This document shows positions 61,404-64,000 of a stretch of 64,000 nucleotides of DNA, one piece after another (position 1 is the stretch's first letter; each line of letters opens with the position of its first letter). Under the pieces are notes generated by a model. The model was given only the letters and a program-made list of their open reading frames with translations, was not told the origin of the DNA and searched no databases. The stretch is from CFX5 sp023384495 (GTDB lineage Bacteria; Chloroflexota; Anaerolineae; Caldilineales; Caldilineaceae), in contig JASNZV010000010.1 of the NCBI GenBank assembly GCA_048499455.1, positions 124,001-188,000 of the forward strand, in the 5' to 3' direction. Made by a program: the position numbers and the translations under genes.

Positions 61404-62498
61404 TTAAAAGAACCATTTGGCAATTGCCAGCGCGCCCTGCTTCCACGGCACACGGTGCGAGACGCCCGTCTGCCCGCTGAACTCGTGGAGGTGGTCAATG
61501 TACCACTGATAGTTGCGCACTAGCGCCTGTTTGTTTGAGTATCTGGGTTGAAAGCCGAGCACGTGCTCGGCTTTTTCAATCGAGACAAATGAGTCCTCGG
61601 TCACCGTCTCATAGACCCATTTGTAAAGCGGCGAGAGGTTGAGCTTCTCCAGCACGCGCAATGCCCAGATGACCGGCGCCGCGGGCACAGGGATGATGCG
61701 TTTGCCAAAGCCGGCATAGTCGAGCACAGCCTGGTAGTCTTCCTTGATGGTGGTGAACTCTTTGGCGCCGATGTTAAAGACATCATTGACAAGCGCACAG
61801 TCACCGGTGGCGGCCAGGTAGATGGCGTCACAGAGGTCTTCCACATCCAATAGTTGATAGCGATTGTTGCCGCTGCCCAACACCGGGAAGTTCTTGCCGT
61901 CCTTTGCCCAATCATAAAAGAGCGCAAAGACGCCAAGCCGCTCTGGCCCCACAAAAGACTTGGGGCGAATGATCGGGATGCACATGCCCTTGTCCCGGTA
62001 TTCCTGGCAGATGGTTTCGGCGGCCACCTTGGCCTCCCCATAAGGGCCAACGCCGTGCAACGTGTCCGTCTCGAAGAGCGGGTGGTGATCGGGAATCCCA
62101 TAGACGGCAGTGGAGGAAATATGCACAACGCGCTGGACGCCATGCTCGTGTGCGACTTGAAGCACCGTGCGAATGCCGTCGATGTCGGTGGTGTAGATCT
62201 CTTCGGGCTTGTAAAGGGGCAGCGCTGCCGCCGTGTGGATGACCACATCCACCCCCTGCATGGCGCGGGCGACATCATCTGTATTGCGGATATCGCCCCT
62301 CAACGCCGTCACCTGGTTCCGCTCGGGGTAGGAAAAATCGGCAAGGTCGAGCGAAACCACCCGATGCCCCCGGGCCAGCAGGTGGCGCGCCAGGTTGATG
62401 CCCAGAAAACCAGCGCCCCCGGTCACCAAATAGGAGGCGGCGGATGAGCGCGGCGTTGGGGGCGAGGCTGATAATTCCGTTGGCTGACTAACAGACAT
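61404..62498 (-). CDS. NAD-dependent epimerase/dehydratase (extended SDR)
   Basis: 364 residues. Rossmann motif TGGAGFLGINLARHL near 26-40, VVIHTAAALPLYKPEE, ISSTAVYGIPDH and the catalytic YGEAK (Tyr-x3-Lys). It is close to 3-beta-hydroxysteroid dehydrogenase-like and nucleotide-sugar epimerase branches. It acts on a sugar nucleotide or related hydroxy-compound; the substrate is not assigned. The first 20 residues are Ser/Pro-rich and may be disordered. It converges on the helical protein gene. Confidence 0.9.
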   Translation of the reverse strand: MSVSQPTELSASPPTPRSSAASYLVTGGAGFLGINLARHLLARGHRVVSLDLADFSYPERNQVTALRGDIRNTDDVARAMQGVDVVIHTAAALPLYKPEEIYTTDIDGIRTVLQVAHEHGVQRVVHISSTAVYGIPDHHPLFETDTLHGVGPYGEAKVAAETICQEYRDKGMCIPIIRPKSFVGPERLGVFALFYDWAKDGKNFPVLGSGNNRYQLLDVEDLCDAIYLAATGDCALVNDVFNIGAKEFTTIKEDYQAVLDYAGFGKRIIPVPAAPVIWALRVLEKLNLSPLYKWVYETVTEDSFVSIEKAEHVLGFQPRYSNKQALVRNYQWYIDHLHEFSGQTGVSHRVPWKQGALAIAKWFF

Positions 62499-62584
62499 GA
62501 AGATGATTCCTTGACTCTATAGTTTGCTCTGCTGTTCTGTCCGCTCGGTGTGAAAACGCGACAGGCCGCCCGGCTGCTGGCGGC

Positions 62585-63106
62585 TTAGCTTGTGGGACGC
62601 CAGCCCGTCTGCCAGCGGGCCAGCAGCGCTTCCGTCGATGCAAAGGCCAGTTCGTCGGGCCATTCGCCCGGCAGAAACCAGCGGGCGTCGCACGCATCGT
62701 CCTGACAGCGCAGGGCAACCTGCTGTTCATCCGCTGGTGTGGCGTGAAAGGCCAGCACAATCCCGTTGCTGCCGCCCTTGGGCAACACCATGGGGAATAC
62801 GTCGAGCAATTGCCTCACATCGACAGCCAGCGTCACTTCTTCCATCAGCTCGCGTTGCAGGGCTTGTTCGGGGCGTTCATGGGCATCCATGTAACCGCCA
62901 GGCAGCGACCATTTGCCCTTGGCCGGGTCGATGGCGCGCTGCACCAGTAGGATACGTTCGTCGTGCGTCACCAACGCGATGACCGCCACCTTGGGATCAT
63001 GATACTGGACAAAGCCGCAGGCCGGGCAGACCGGGCGATCCTGCCCATAGAGGGTGCGCTCAACAAGGGATGTGGCGCAAAATGGGCAATAGGTAAAACG
63101 GTTCAC
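62585..63106 (-). CDS. Zinc-ribbon Nudix hydrolase
   Basis: 173 residues from GTG 63106, with GGGAG 10 nt upstream; ATG 63175 is an alternative without a signal. An N-terminal zinc ribbon (CPFC, then CPAC 18 residues later) precedes the Nudix domain. The Nudix box is complete: GGYMDAHERPEQALQRELMEE. The layout is NADH-pyrophosphatase-like without its N-domain. It hydrolyses a nucleoside diphosphate derivative. It lies 86 bp before the epimerase on the same strand. Confidence 0.9.
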   Translation of the reverse strand: MNRFTYCPFCATSLVERTLYGQDRPVCPACGFVQYHDPKVAVIALVTHDERILLVQRAIDPAKGKWSLPGGYMDAHERPEQALQRELMEEVTLAVDVRQLLDVFPMVLPKGGSNGIVLAFHATPADEQQVALRCQDDACDARWFLPGEWPDELAFASTEALLARWQTGWRPTS

Positions 63107-63518
63107 AGTGATGAGGCTCCCATGCCTGGGCTTGCTTACGTCACTCGCCAGACTGAACGTCAGAGGGGCCGGCATTGTCAGTGTATGTTCGCCCTGATGC
63201 TGGCATACGATGCCTGACCCCGCCACAGTACGACACCTGATTATACCCAGCCTGGCGCCTAATGCCCAAAACAGATGGCCCAGCGTGCAGTTCGAGCGCA
63301 TAGCGACGGCAACGATCTGGCCGATGCAATTTGGGTTTTCACTGGCCAACCCCTATAATCTACATGAGCATCCGACGCAAACGTCAGTGGCTTGCGATTC
63401 TGCGCAAACAACGTCGATTCGACGCAGAATCGACGCAAAAGTGACTCAACGGATTGGCTGTCTATTGCTTCATCCTCAGCCGTTCGTCATCAAGCAGCCA
63501 TGGTAAGGAGGCAACAGT
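63107..63518. other. 412-bp spacer before sucC
   Basis: An open stretch extends the Nudix frame upstream but lacks protein-like composition. At 63394-63432 GCGATTCTGCG and CGCAGAATCG form an inverted repeat, with CGACGCAAA units around it. This may be an operator or short repeat for sucC. No terminator was recognised. Confidence 0.4.
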
Positions 63519-64000
63519 TTGAATCTTCACGAGTATCAATCAAAGCGAATCTTTGCCGCACACGGTATCCCCATTCCCAAGGGCGAAGTGGCGACAACGC
63601 CCGAAGAGGCGCGCGCCATCGCCGCGCAGTTGGGGGGGCGGGTTGTCGTCAAGAGCCAGGTGCTCGTGGGCGGGCGCGGCAAGGCCGGTGGCATCAAGCT
63701 GGCGCATGATGCAGACGAGGCCGAGACGCTTGCCGACGCCATCCTGGGCATGACGATCAAGGGGCTTACGGTTAAAAAAGTGCTCGTTGATGAAGCGGCC
63801 ACGATCGAGAAAGAGATCTACCTCGGCGCGGTGCTCGACCGAGGGCGAAGGCGTGTGGTGCTCATGGCTAGCAGCGAAGGCGGGGTGGAGATCGAACAGA
63901 TTGCCGCCGAAACGCCCGAAAAGATCATTACGGTGGCCGTCGATCCTTTCTTGGGGCTACACGATTACGAAGCGCGCCAAATTGCCGATGGCATCGGCCT
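63519..64000 (+). CDS. sucC: Succinyl-CoA ligase beta subunit, 3' partial
   Basis: It starts at TTG 63519, with AAGGAGG 7 nt upstream, and is cut by the window end after about 160 codons. It reads NLHEYQSKRIFAAHGIPIPKGE, the invariant SucC start, then VVVKSQVLVGGRGKAGGIKLA, the ATP-grasp nucleotide-binding loop, and KEIYLGAVLDRGRR. It makes ATP or GTP from succinyl-CoA in the TCA cycle with SucD, expected just outside the window. Confidence 0.95.
   Translation, partial: MNLHEYQSKRIFAAHGIPIPKGEVATTPEEARAIAAQLGGRVVVKSQVLVGGRGKAGGIKLAHDADEAETLADAILGMTIKGLTVKKVLVDEAATIEKEIYLGAVLDRGRRRVVLMASSEGGVEIEQIAAETPEKIITVAVDPFLGLHDYEARQIADGIG

Overview
The window looks like a chromosome segment of a GC-rich, probably environmental Chloroflexota bacterium of the Anaerolineae/Caldilineae type. 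This is an inference from gene content: very large Ser/Thr-rich surface proteins, SH3 and LysM envelope proteins, membrane glycosyltransferases with beta-sandwich tails, DUF7482 and DUF3179 lipoproteins, an M20 peptidase-thrS-infC-rpmI-rplT block, and many short dispersed palindromes. No 16S rRNA gene is present to settle the placement. Two tRNA genes (Lys-TTT, Val-GAC) and core genes (gyrA, thrS, infC, rpmI, rplT, rplI, truD, sucC) show this is chromosome, not plasmid or phage.

Layout. 1-6.7 kb: a giant surface protein that enters from the left edge. 6.7-8.8 kb: a gene graveyard with an IS21-like transposase fragment, a CRISPR ring-nuclease fragment, a broken cas6 and a broken VanW-type gene. 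8.8-24.4 kb: a redox and envelope region with a DsbA-like thioredoxin, a YnjBCD-like ABC importer, a MerA-like flavoprotein, cytochrome c, DoxX, a glutaredoxin-thioredoxin reductase fusion behind a MerR-type promoter, TlpA, a small thioredoxin, and DUF7482 and DUF3179 lipoproteins. Several gene scars lie among these (GAF/flavin reductase, merR stub, glycosidase, nnrE). 24.5-26.2 kb: an integrase stub beside tRNA-Lys and a tandem pair of MITE-like repeats. 26.2-32.6 kb: the translation block, all on the minus strand, headed by a T-box riboswitch whose specifier reads ACC (Thr). 32.6-38 kb: tRNA-Val, LON-domain protein, truD, a 2-hydroxyacid dehydrogenase, a VOC protein and a LysM protein. 38-41.7 kb: a four-gene minus-strand catabolic-looking operon (DapA-like, old-yellow-enzyme-like, a 91-aa unknown, PhyH). 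42-45.7 kb: NicO and SulP transporters. 46-50.6 kb: an AlbA-type ATPase and gyrA followed by hicBA. 51-61.4 kb: a C26 amidohydrolase, rplI, two membrane glycosyltransferases, two paralogous SH3 lipoproteins and a helical 161-aa protein. 61.4-64 kb: an epimerase, a Nudix hydrolase and the start of sucC, cut by the window end.

How it works together. The clearest regulatory logic is the Thr T-box: uncharged tRNA-Thr should allow read-through into an M20 peptidase and thrS. infC has an optimally spaced ribosome-binding site for an AUC start codon, which points to classic IF3 autoregulation. The many thiol-redox genes between 8.8 and 24 kb, with a MerR-type promoter and a merR stub, suggest a former metal or thiol-stress island that has been partly deleted. 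No intact CRISPR array, prophage or complete insertion sequence was seen.
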